From contig NZ_JANTEZ010000001.1 in assembly GCF_024978135.1 (NCBI RefSeq), positions 620,001-684,000 of the forward strand: a stretch of 64,000 nucleotides of DNA, written 5' to 3'. Positions 25,603 through 35,700 of the stretch are shown piece after piece; positions within the stretch are counted from its first letter, which is position 1; every line of letters starts with the position of its first letter. Position numbers and translations under genes: made by a program. The DNA comes from Herbiconiux gentiana (GTDB lineage Bacteria; Actinomycetota; Actinomycetes; Actinomycetales; Microbacteriaceae). The notes beneath the pieces were generated by a model. The model did not search any database and was not told the origin of the DNA. It saw nothing but the letters and a program-made list of their open reading frames with translations.

Positions 25603-27326
25603 GATTGCCGGCGGTCGCGAACCTCCCCCGCCCCCCCCCCCCTCCCCCCCCGCCCGCCGCGGCGCCGCCCCCCCCCCCGGCTCCCCACGAGATACCCGCC
25701 GGCCGACCACCACCGCTCGTCCGACGCGATCGGCAGCGACCACAGCTCAGCACCGGTGACCACGTCGAAGGCCGTCGCCGTCCCAGCCCCGGGAACGACG
25801 CCCTGCACTGCGCTCTGCCCGCCGGTCCCCCACCCACCAGTCAGCTGATAGTCGACCGCCGACCCCAGCTCGCTCCCGCGACGCCCGGTACCGTCGACCG
25901 GCGCACCGGTCGCGTGGGAGAAGGCGCAGCCCTCGCGCTGGTCGAACAGCACGCCGTCGGGCTGCAGCTGGAGGCCCGCCGAGCTGAGGTCGAAGGAGTC
26001 GGGGGTGAAGAAGCACCCGGTGGCATCCACCGCCCAGATCGTCTCCCCGCTGATCCCGTCGACCAGCTCGAGCCGACCGTCCCGGGTGAACAGAGCGACC
26101 TCGCTGCCGTCGTTCAGCCCCACGGCCGCGGGCACTCGTCCAGGCAGATCGATCGGAACGACAGTGATCCCCGACGGGTCGTCCCGGTTCCAGACCTCGT
26201 TGCCGGCGTCGTCGATGCCCGCCACCGAGGTCGGCACGAAGCGCTCGGTGTACCCCGTCGCCCGAAGGGTGAACCCCTCGAAGGAGAGATAGGAGCGCTC
26301 GGGCGCCCCCGCCGCCATCACAGCCCCGGTGTCGAGATCGAGCACGTCGAGCATCCACGGGCCGTCGCCGCCTCGGTACGTCACGTGGGCGATCAAACTC
26401 GAGTTGCCGGGCGTGTTGAACCCCAGCGCCTCGCTCGCCTCGAAGTCGTGAGACCAGCGGGGGTTCCCGAGGTCGAGCGGGTTCGCCCGCCGCACGGTCC
26501 ACGACGTCGTCGGCTGGCCCGACGCATCGAGCCGCGGCGCGGTGTAGAGGACGTCGCCGGATGTTCCCGCCACGATGCTGAGATTCCTCAGCTGGACGCC
26601 CTCAGGCAGGGTCACCGGCCCGAGCGACGCACCGGTGGCGAGATCGAGCACCTCCGCCGGCCCCTGGCCGATCGTCGCGTCCCTGACCAGCACCCGACCC
26701 GACGTGCCGAGCAACTGCGCCGAGGCCGAGCCGCTCGTGGTCGGCGCCCACTCCCACTCCCGCGTCCACTCGATCGCTCCGAGGGAGGTGTCCACGAGCG
26801 ACACCGCCATCCGGTTCGCCGATCGGTCGCACACCTCGGGCAGCGAGTCGCTCGCCATCAGGACCTGCTGCACCAGCGCATATCCGTCGGCGACATCGAT
26901 CACGTCGTCGGAGGAGCACCCCGGCACCCCACCCGGCACCGGGAGATCCACCGACCACAGAGGCGACGAGGCCGGCGCCGCCACGACGTCGTGCGGCAGG
27001 ATGCGATCGCCGGTGACAGCGAGCGGATGCGCCGGAGCCGTCGCCACGGGCGGTCCCGCATCCGAGGGCTGCGGCGTGGGCGCACTCGCAGACGGCGCCG
27101 ACGACGTCGGCACCGCAGCAGGCACCCCCGCGCCGAACAGCGTCCCGCCCGAGAGGGCGACCGCGACGGCCGTCCCGCCGAACGTCAGCCCGATCGCCGC
27201 GAGCACCGTGGCGAGGGCGATACGAAGCCGCACCTGCCGCGCCTGCCCGGGCTCGGCCTCCACCGCCTGGATCAGCATGGTGCGGATGGCCGCACTGCGC
27301 TCCGGATCGAATCCTGACTCGTTCAC
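25434..27326 (-). CDS. Membrane-anchored PQQ-type beta-propeller protein, 3' end unreliable
   Basis: The dependable part is 25680-27326. It has a cytoplasmic head (SAAIRTMLIQAVEAEPGQAR), one hydrophobic helix (VLAAIGLTFGGTAVAVAL), a Ser/Pro-rich linker, then repeated WTREW, GDVLYTAP and GETIWAVDATG-like blades, as in PQQ-like propellers. The GTG/ATG region overlaps the sigma-factor stop as ATGA. Such a single-helix protein beside an ECF sigma factor may act as its membrane regulator. Past the C-homopolymer the frame gives Gly/Arg runs and then antisense of the NmrA-like gene, so the stop at 25434 is probably an artefact. Confidence 0.65.
   Translation of the reverse strand: MNESGFDPERSAAIRTMLIQAVEAEPGQARQVRLRIALATVLAAIGLTFGGTAVAVALSGGTLFGAGVPAAVPTSSAPSASAPTPQPSDAGPPVATAPAHPLAVTGDRILPHDVVAAPASSPLWSVDLPVPGGVPGCSSDDVIDVADGYALVQQVLMASDSLPEVCDRSANRMAVSLVDTSLGAIEWTREWEWAPTTSGSASAQLLGTSGRVLVRDATIGQGPAEVLDLATGASLGPVTLPEGVQLRNLSIVAGTSGDVLYTAPRLDASGQPTTSWTVRRANPLDLGNPRWSHDFEASEALGFNTPGNSSLIAHVTYRGGDGPWMLDVLDLDTGAVMAAGAPERSYLSFEGFTLRATGYTERFVPTSVAGIDDAGNEVWNRDDPSGITVVPIDLPGRVPAAVGLNDGSEVALFTRDGRLELVDGISGETIWAVDATGCFFTPDSFDLSSAGLQLQPDGVLFDQREGCAFSHATGAPVDGTGRRGSELGSAVDYQLTGGWGTGGQSAVQGVVPGAGTATAFDVVTGAELWSLPIASDERWWSAGGYLVGSRGGGRRRGGRGGRGGGAGEVRDRRQSQALAERRSSPIHSAKVCDPRSAVGAARMVPSRRALPKPPGSGISTIGPRPPVASA
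25624..25678. repeat. C-homopolymer tract (assembly-suspect)
   Basis: Two long C runs, broken only by single T or short G/C groups, cover this stretch. The density is unlike any other part of the window. It falls where the minus-strand beta-propeller gene should end, and beyond it that protein turns into a Gly/Arg run and shadow sequence. Slippage or a consensus error in the run is likely. Confidence 0.65.
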
Positions 27327-27955
27327 TTCCCACCTCCTGCGGTACTCAGGGCTTCCTCGTTCTCCGCGGTCAGCGACGCCAACCGCGCCTTCGCCCGCGA
27401 CAATCGCGACTTCACAGTGCCGTCCGGCACCCCGAGCACGGCCGCGGCCTGCGTCTGCGTGAGCCCCTCCAGCACGCAGAGCGGGATCACGTCCTGGTCG
27501 GCCTGCGACAGCCGCGCGAAGGCCCGGCGCACCCGGGCGTCACGGGCTTCCCCGTCGATCCGATCCCCCACCGAATCCGCATGGTCGGGCTGCTCGTCCC
27601 GCCACGACGGTCGCGGCAGCCGGGCCAGCGCGGCGCGATACCGTCGCTTGCTCCGAGCGAGGTTCCGCACCACGTTGTTCGTGGTCACCAGCAGCCAGGC
27701 CACCACCGACCCGTCGACCACCCGCACGGATGCGCGCCGGCGCCAGGCCTCGAGGAAGACCAGCGCCGTCACGTCCTCCGCGTCGTGCGGCTCCCGCATC
27801 AGCCGCAGCGCCTGCCCGAACACCCGATCCCGGTGCAGATCGTAGATCGAGGCGAACGCCGCGGAGTCCCCCGCGCACGCGGCCTCCCACGTCGCCGCCT
27901 CCTGCTTTTCCGTCCCCATACCCTCTACTGTCCGATCGCCCCCCAGGTGTTCCAT
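27323..27955 (-). CDS. ECF-family RNA polymerase sigma factor
   Basis: 210 residues. Region 2 shows FASIYDLHRDRVFGQALRLM and DAEDVTALVFLEAWRR; region 4 shows LTQTQAAAVLGVPDGTVKSR. This is a SigE/SigK-like extracytoplasmic-function sigma factor. Its stop overlaps the start of the membrane propeller protein, which argues for a sigma/regulator pair sensing an outside signal. The start is uncertain. ATG 27955 and ATG 27919 both lack a well-spaced ribosome site, and the homology begins about residue 20. Confidence 0.92.
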   Translation of the reverse strand: MEHLGGDRTVEGMGTEKQEAATWEAACAGDSAAFASIYDLHRDRVFGQALRLMREPHDAEDVTALVFLEAWRRRASVRVVDGSVVAWLLVTTNNVVRNLARSKRRYRAALARLPRPSWRDEQPDHADSVGDRIDGEARDARVRRAFARLSQADQDVIPLCVLEGLTQTQAAAVLGVPDGTVKSRLSRAKARLASLTAENEEALSTAGGGK

Positions 27956-28041
27956 CCTCGTTCCCGCGATCCCGACCGGCCGACCAGCTCCTCCGGCGAG
28001 CGGATGCGCGGCGGCGCCCCCGCGGGAGTAGCGTGTCGCCC

Positions 28042-28251
28042 ATGAGAAGCGGATCCGGGCGCCTGGCGTTCATCATCGTCGGTGTCGTCGCCCTGCTGGT
28101 CGGCGCGGTCTTCGCTGGACAGGGCGCGAACCTCATCCCAGGCAGCTCGATGACAGGCGACCCGACGTGGCTGTACATCGGGCTGGCGCTCGCGGTGGTG
28201 GGGGTCGTGCTGATCGTGCTCGGGGTGCGGCGGCGGGGCGTCGACCGCTGA
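28042..28251 (+). CDS. Small two-helix membrane protein
   Basis: 69 residues with two hydrophobic segments (LAFIIVGVVALLVGAVF and LYIGLALAVVGVVLIVLGV) joined by a short polar loop, and a basic tail RRRGVDR. TAGCGT lies seven bases before the ATG, so it too may be leaderless. It is divergent from the ECF sigma-factor gene. The family was not recognised. Such proteins are common in actinobacteria and often of unknown function. Confidence 0.65.
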   Translation: MRSGSGRLAFIIVGVVALLVGAVFAGQGANLIPGSSMTGDPTWLYIGLALAVVGVVLIVLGVRRRGVDR

Positions 28252-28422
28252 GGCGACACAGATGTCCATCGATGACCTCGGCTCGCGTCAGGGTATGAGC
28301 TTCACGGCGAGCGTCTCTGAAGCTGCGGTCGAGGACGCGTCCGTTGGCGTCGACGCCATGGATCAGCTCCTCGATCGCCTCCTGGTCGAGCACGGATATG
28401 TGATCGACCGCCTGTCCCAGAC

Positions 28423-28812
28423 CTGAGCGTAGCCCTCGTCTCGCTAGCGGAGGCACGTCATATCGCGGGTCGTGTTTTCGACACAGACCAGCCTGAGAGG
28501 CTCGTGCGTGACTCGGCGCCGCTTCCCTCGGCGCTGGATCGCCAGTCGGCTTCGATGTTCGGGCAGGCGGCCGAGCCGGGCATCCACGCCAAGGCGGCAG
28601 CGCTCCTTCACGACGTAGCCAAGAGTCAATCGCTGTTTGACGGCAAGAAGCGCCTTGCGCTGACGACAACGCTGAATCTCTATGCGAAGAACGGTTGCTG
28701 GAACACCACCGACATCGGGGCCGTGTACGACCTCATGCTCTCGGTGGCGTCCGACCAGCTCGACTCCATCGACAGGATCGCCGAGTGGCTTAGCAGCTGG
28801 TTCACTAGGTAG
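28423..28812 (+). pseudogene. Degenerate Doc/Fic-family toxin remnant
   Basis: The frame LVSLAEARHIAGRVFD through QSASMFGQ and KAAALLHDVAKSQSLFDGKK to LNLYAKNG follows actinobacterial Doc proteins closely. In those the active site reads roughly NHALVDGNKRLA. Here it reads SQSLFDGKKRLA, so the catalytic His is Gln and the Asn is Lys. No normal start is visible before the Doc homology; a GTG at 28504 would give only 102 residues. No clear Phd antitoxin precedes it. It is probably an inactive relic, or a former toxin kept for another role. Confidence 0.6.
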
Positions 28813-29019
28813 ACACCGGAGGGGAACAGCGCGCCTCTCTACCGGCCATTTCGTCGGCCCATCCGGCCAGACCGATCCTTCGAACGCAACCACAGTAAAA
28901 GCCTGAGCAGAGCGGCTCCAGTCAGCAGGCAATACTGATATTTGCTCACATCGCGGTTGTGGTGCTACGGTGCATCCGCCAGTGTGGGAACGGGCATCGG
29001 TCACATCAAACGGAGCCTC

Positions 29020-29769
29020 GTGGCATCGCTGCACCACGCCCAATTTCCTCATCTCGTCGAACCGCGCACCACGACGGCCGCCGCGCAGGTACGTGATCGA
29101 TGCCGCCGCGCGTGCAGGAGCTTCATCCTCGGCCTGAGCATCGCGATCGCACTCAGCATCATCTCGGCGCCGTCAGCGACGCTCGCGGCCCAGTCCCCCT
29201 CCGCGCCAGTCACCTCGTGCCGCACAGAGGCCGACGCCGGTGCCTGCGACGTCGATCACGACCGCATCCCCGATGTCGTCGAACGCGTCGTCTGCGGTGA
29301 CCTCACCTGCGCCGACGGCACCGAAGACATCGACGGCGACGGCGTAGCCGATTGGGTGGAGGTCTCCGCCTGCCACGAGGTCCGCTGCGCCGATCCCGCG
29401 CGTGACTCCGATGACGACGGCATCCCCGATTTCGCCGAGACCCTCACCTGCGGCTCGACGACCTGCTCGAACTCCCGCGAGAATCGCGACGGAGACGGTG
29501 CCACCGACTGGGCCGAAGTGGTCATCTGCGGCGACACCACCTGCGCCTCCGGTCTCGAGGACTACGACGAGAACGGCGTCGCCGATGCCGCCGAGCTGCA
29601 ATCCTGCGTCCGCGAGGTGACCGATCTGGCATTCACGGGTTCCGTCGTCTGGGTCGCGATCCTCTTCGCGTCCGGCCTCGTCGCCGGCGGCATCGTGCTG
29701 CGCCTGCTCCGGCGAAGGCGCTCACCGGCATCCCCCGACGAGACCGTGCTCGAGAGCGCCGAGCGGTGA
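29020..29769 (+). CDS. LAFTG-anchored surface protein with calcium-binding-type repeats
   Basis: 249 residues from a GTG at 29020 with GGAG just upstream; the start is not certain. A long signal peptide (FILGLSIAIALSIISAPSA) is followed by five acidic repeats of the thrombospondin type-3/EF-hand style, such as DIDGDGVADWVEV and DSDDDGIPDFAE. Each is paired with spaced cysteines (CGDLTCADG, CGSTTCSNS). The end has LAFTG, a hydrophobic helix and RLLRRRR, a class E-like sortase signal. Its stop overlaps the RHS start as GTGA, so the two are made together and may act together at the cell surface. Confidence 0.8.
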   Translation: MASLHHAQFPHLVEPRTTTAAAQVRDRCRRACRSFILGLSIAIALSIISAPSATLAAQSPSAPVTSCRTEADAGACDVDHDRIPDVVERVVCGDLTCADGTEDIDGDGVADWVEVSACHEVRCADPARDSDDDGIPDFAETLTCGSTTCSNSRENRDGDGATDWAEVVICGDTTCASGLEDYDENGVADAAELQSCVREVTDLAFTGSVVWVAILFASGLVAGGIVLRLLRRRRSPASPDETVLESAER

Positions 29770-32700
29770 GCCCGGCGATCGGGTCGCGCCTCGCCATCAC
29801 GGCCCTGCTCTGTGCGGCTCTCGTCATCACCGCGGGAGTCACGCCATCCATCGCCTCTCCCACCCTGCTCGCCGAAAGGCTCGCACAGCGCACCCTCGAC
29901 GAGGTGCGCGCGGCGGCGGCTTCCGCCACACCGGCGGAGAGCAGTCCGACGTCCGAAGTCGAGCCCTCGACACCGATAGCGTCCGGCTCCGTCGAGCCCG
30001 GCACAGAATCGACCGTCGCAGCCGAGGCCGACGGCGCCTCCATCACCTTCTCCGGCCACGACATCGACGAGCCGCTCGCTGTCGTCCTGACCCACCCAGA
30101 CGCCGACGACGAGCGGATGCTCCGCTCAGCCCAGTCGGAATCCGGAGGCTTCGCGGCGTCACCGGTCACCGAGATCACGGCGACCACAGCCGACGGCGAC
30201 GAGGTGACGAAGTTCCCGACCACATTCACTCGCGAGGGCGGCGATGCGCGAGGAACGACCGCCGAAGACGCGACAGCTGCCCCGACCGGGAACGACGAGG
30301 TGCCCGCACCGCCGCGAGCGACCGACGTCGTTCCGGGCATCCGCCTCGCCCTCCCGACCGACGACGCGCTCATCGCGACGAACGACCTCGACCGATCGAC
30401 TCTCACCATCTACACCCGGGAGTCGGAGGGAGACGCCTGGCACCCCATCCCCTCCTACTTCGACCCCGCCACGACAACGGTGAAGGGCGAACTCGACCAC
30501 CTCTCGCAATTCGTCGTCATCGGCATCCCGAAGCGCGCCAGCCCGAGGCCTCGCGTCGTGCTCGACCCCGACGACGACATCGGCTGGGCCACCACCCCTG
30601 CGCCCCCGGTCACCGAGCTCCCGTACAACATCGCCCTGGCGCAGGGCGTGCGGGCGCTGCTCACCGCGCAGTGCCTGGCCGACGTCACGATCACCCGCGA
30701 CGACCCGGCGACCCCGGTCGTCTCCCACGCGATGCGTGCCGCCATAGCGGCCAGCCGAACACCTGACGCCACCGTCACCCTCGCCTTCGACGCCGCGACG
30801 GGAACCGCGTGGGACACGGGCCCCACCTCCGGCGGCTCGAAGGCCTTCCCTCGCGGCAACCTCGACGACAACGCTCTCGGCGACTCGTTCGTGAGCACCC
30901 TCCCGAGCTACACGGGCCGGCCCGCTCGCATCGTCGGAGACCCGCGCTATCCCGCTCCCGACTTCGCCGGCCTTCCTGGCGCGGTGACACATCTGGAGGC
31001 GCTCTACCTCGACAACAATTACGACCGAGGTGTCATCGACGACCCCGCCGGTTTCCAGGCCATCGTGAACGGCACGGCCCGGTCGATCGGCGACTACCTG
31101 GTGAGCAAGGGCGCGAACTGCACCAGTCCCGTGACCGGTGGCTGGCCCGCTCCTCCTAGCGCGGCGGAGATCGAGCGCTGGCGCACCCTCGGCTACCAGA
31201 ACAATCAGACATACGGCGCCGACCCGGTCTCGTTCAGCACCGGGAACCTGGTCGAGGACGAACCCCTGTTCCAGCTCACCGGCCCCGGCGATCAGGTCAC
31301 CGATCTCACCCTCATCTACAACGCTCAAGACGACCGCGAGTCCCGTGTCGGCACAGGCTGGACGTTCGGCGTCGGCGCTCGCGCCCAGCGCTTCGACGAC
31401 GGCTCGGTCATGATCGTGCGCGGTGACGGCGCCAGCTTCGTCTTCGCCGGCGACGGCGGTGGCGGATACACGCCCGAACCGGGCGTGCACCAGACGCTCC
31501 GGGAGGCGGGCGCCGGCCATCTGCTCCTCAGCGACACGAAGACCGGCGAGAGCTGGGAGTTCGACGCGGCCGACATCGACGGCATCGGCGAGCTCGTGCG
31601 TCACGTCGACCGGCAGGGCAATGCCACGACGCTGACGTACGGCGCGCCCGTCGATGCCAACACGACCCACTTCATGCCGCTGACGAGCATCACGGATGCC
31701 GGCGGCCAGACGATCGGCGTCGAGAACGATGGCCTCGGCCACATCGCCGCGTTCGTGCATCCGGATGGCCGTCGCTGGAGCCTCGCCTACGACACCGCCT
31801 GGCACCTCACCACGATCACCGGCCCCGACGGCAGAACGCGCTCATTCAACTACGACGCCGAGAGCCGGATGCTCGCCGCGACCGATGCCGCCGGCGTCAC
31901 GTACCTGCGCAACGAGTACGACACCTCCGACCGCGTGGTGAAGCAGTACGACGCCGAGAACAACGAGCGCCGCTTCGCCTACTCGACCACCCCGGGCGGC
32001 GGTTCGACGGTCTACACCGACAACGAGGGCAACGACACGACCTTCTCGTACGACGCTCACCACTGGATAACGGCTCGAACGGATGCGGCCGGCAACACCG
32101 CCCGCTACGCCTATGACGCGGCCGGGCAGGTCACCCGCTACGCCGACGAAGCCGGACGCACGTGGTCGTACACCTACGACTCCGCGGGCAACGTGACACG
32201 CGAAGTACAGCCCGACGGCACCGAGATCCGCTCGACCTACACCCCGACTGGAGAGCTGGCTTCACGAACTGACGAGGGCGGCCCGGAAGGCGCAGCGCGC
32301 ACCACGACCTTCGAGGTCTCCCCGCAGGGACAGGTCACCGCGGTGCTCCGGGCCGACGGAACGCGCCTGACGAACACCTACGACGCCGCCGGCAACCTCG
32401 CCACGTCGTCGACACCGTCGGGCGCGACGACCTCCTACGCCTACGACACCCGCGGCAACCTGGTGACGATGACCGATCCGCTGGGCGCGGTGACGTCGTT
32501 CACCTACGACGGCGCCAATCGCGTTACCTCGGTCACGGATGCGCTCGGCGCCGTCACCGCGATGCAGTGGGATGCGGGCGACCGCCTGACGTCCCGCCGC
32601 GACCCGCTCGGCGGTATCACGAGCTACGGCTACGACGCGAACGACCACCTCACCGCATCGACCGACCCTACCGGTGCGGCGACCCGCTACGCGTGGGACG

Positions 32701-35700
32701 ACCTCTTCCGGCTCGTGGCGGTCACCGATCCGGCGGGCGGCGTCGCCCGCTACGAGTACAACCGCGAGGACGAGCTCGTGGCCTCCATCGATCCGCTGGG
32801 TGCCGTGACGGCGTTCGCACTCGACGACCTCTACCGCGCGGTGGCGGTCACCGACCCGAACGGCGGCGTCTGGGAGCACGCCTACGACGAGGTCGGAGCG
32901 CTCGTCGCGAGCACCGACCCGCTCGGCGCTGAGACTCGGTTCGACTATGACGTCGCGGGCCGTCTCACGAGAGAGACAAACCCGATCGGGATGCAGACGC
33001 GCTCGACTTACGACGCGGTCGGCCGACTGGCCACCTCGATCGATGGCGCCGGCAACACGACGAGCTACGAGTACGACGTCCTCGACCGACTCATCGCCGT
33101 CGCCGACCCGTCGGGCGCGACCTCTCGCTCGGCGTTCGACGACGACTCCCACCTCACCTCCGCCACCGACCGGCGCGGGCAGACGACGTCGTACTCCTAC
33201 GACGAGGCGGGGCGGCTCGTGTCGGCGACCGACCCGCTGGGTGCGGTCACGGCATCCGTCTACGACCCGCTCGGACGGATCACCTCGCAGATCGACGCCC
33301 TGAAGCGGGCGACCGCGTATCGCTACGACGCCGCCGGGCGCACGACCGCATCCGTCGACCCGCTCGGCCACGAGACCACCTTCGCCTACGACGCGGCCGG
33401 CCGTCTGCTGTCGACGACCGACCCGCTGGGGCACACCACATCCCAGACGTACACCCCAACCGGCGCTCTCGCGTCGCAGACGGATGCGGTGGGTGCGGTG
33501 CGCTCGTACGGCTACGACGCGGCGGGTCGCCAGACCTCGATGACCGACCCGCGCGGCATCGAGACCCGCTACGCCTACGACCCGGTCGGCCAGCTCACGG
33601 CGGTGATCGAAGGCTTCTCCGCCCGCGGTGCGACCGACTCCGACACGAATGTGCGCACCTCGTACCTATACACGCCAACGGGTCTGCTGGCCACCTCCAC
33701 CGATCCGAACGGCCACTCGACCGCGTACACCTACGACCCGGCTGGCCACGTCACCTCGGAGACGAACCCCCTCGGCTCGGCCTGGAACTATCGCTTCGAC
33801 GCAGCTGGCCGTCTCGAGTCTCAACTCGACGCGAACGGCCAGACGACGACGTATTCCTATACGTCCCGTTCAGACGTTTCGACCATCTCCTACCCGGGCG
33901 CATCCGGCCCCGGGTCGGTCGCCTTCGAATACGACGCGGACCAGCGCCCGATCGCCATGACGGATGCAACTGGCACCACGGGCTGGACCTACGACCCTCT
34001 GGGGCGGATGCTGTCGCAGATCGACGGCTCGGGTGCGCGCGTCGGGTACGCGTACGACGCCGCCGGGCGCCTCGACACGCTGACCCTCCCCTCGGGTGCC
34101 GCGATCGGCTACGAGTACGACGACGCCGGCCGGCCTCTCGCGACACGCTCACCCTGGGGCAGCCTCGCCTACACGTGGGACGCAGCAGGCAACCTCGCCT
34201 CGCAGCTGCGCTCGACCGGTCTCTCGACGGCCTACACCTACGACGCGGCCGATCGAGTCACGCGCATCGCGCACGCCGAGCCGCTCGCGGCCCCGGCTCC
34301 CCTCCCTGCCTCGGGCGCTCCGGCGCCCACGCCCTCTGCCTCCGTCTCCAGCCCGTCGGCATCGCAGATGCCCGTCACCACCGACGTCGGTACGTGCACC
34401 TCGGCGACCGGCTACCTGGCCTCGCGGACAGTGCCCGCGACGGGTTCGGCCGACGACTGCGTCAAGAGCGGCGACTACCTGTCCCGCCGGGTCGCGCCGA
34501 CGCCGCCCGACCCGCTCGCCATGGTCACATCACTCACGTTCGAGTACGCCTATGACGAGTCAGGCAACGTGACGTCGGCGACGCGCACCCTCGCTCCGGC
34601 GCCGGCACCCTCCATCGCTCCGACGGATGCCCGCACCTACGCCTACGACGCCCTCAACCGCCTCACCGGCAGCACCCGCTCCGACGGCTCGGCATCCACG
34701 TACGCCTACGACCGAGCCGGGAACCGCACGTCGACGACGACCACGGCGGCGAGCGCCACCACGACGACCGCCGCTACGACGATCGCCGCTACGACGATTG
34801 CCGCACAGTTCAACGCGGCGAACCAGCTCACCGCCACGACGAGCGCCGCTGCCTCTTCGTCCTACCGCTACGACGCGAACGGCAACCGCACCTCGCAGAC
34901 GGAATCGTCGGTCACCACCGACTTCGGCTACCAATCCGACGGCCGCCTCAACAGCGTCTCCCGTGCAGGCCGCTCCTCCACCTACGCCTACGACGGCCTC
35001 GGCCGCCAGGTCGCCGCCTCCGAGACCTCGACCCACAGGACGACGTCTTCCTCCACGACCTGGAACGGCACGACCCCTCTTGAGGTGGCAGCCCCATCGG
35101 GCACGACATCCCTCGTCACAGATGCCCTGGGCGAGGTCGCCCTCGAAGCCGACGCCGCACTCGGGCCCGCAGGGTCTGCCGAACCAGCCTCCGATGCGGC
35201 TTGGTCCCTCCTCGACCGCCCCGGGTCGACGGTCGCCCAAGCCACCGGCTCGTCGATCGCGCAACTCGCAACCTACGACGACTGGGGCACCCAATCCTTC
35301 GACACGACGTCCTGGTCATCGACCACGGGCTTCACCGGCGAACGCACCGACCCCGGCTACAACCTCAACACCTACCTGGCCCGAACCTACGACCCCACCA
35401 CCGGCACCTGGCTCACCCAGGACTCCTGGCGCGGCCTCCTCGCCCACCCCCAAACCGCGGCCCGCTACGCCTACGTCACCAACTCCCCCACCACCCTCAT
35501 CGACCCCGACGGCCATCGCCCCTGGGACCCGGCGGCATCCGCCTCCAGCAAGTCCAACACCGGCTGGAACTACACCCCCACGAGCCAGGGCCGCTCAGCG
35601 TCGCCTACGGCCAGCGACTACTACGCCGCATCTGATCAGGGTCTACCCCCGGACTACTACTACTCGGGCGGCGGCAGCAGCGAAGAGTACGTCAGCAGCC

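Noticed and set aside
28262-28426. Short frame MSIDDLGSRQ... of 54 codons before the Doc remnant, possibly its antitoxin
   Set aside because: No resemblance to Phd or ribbon-helix-helix antitoxins, and the opposite strand reads equally well, so the coding strand cannot be decided.
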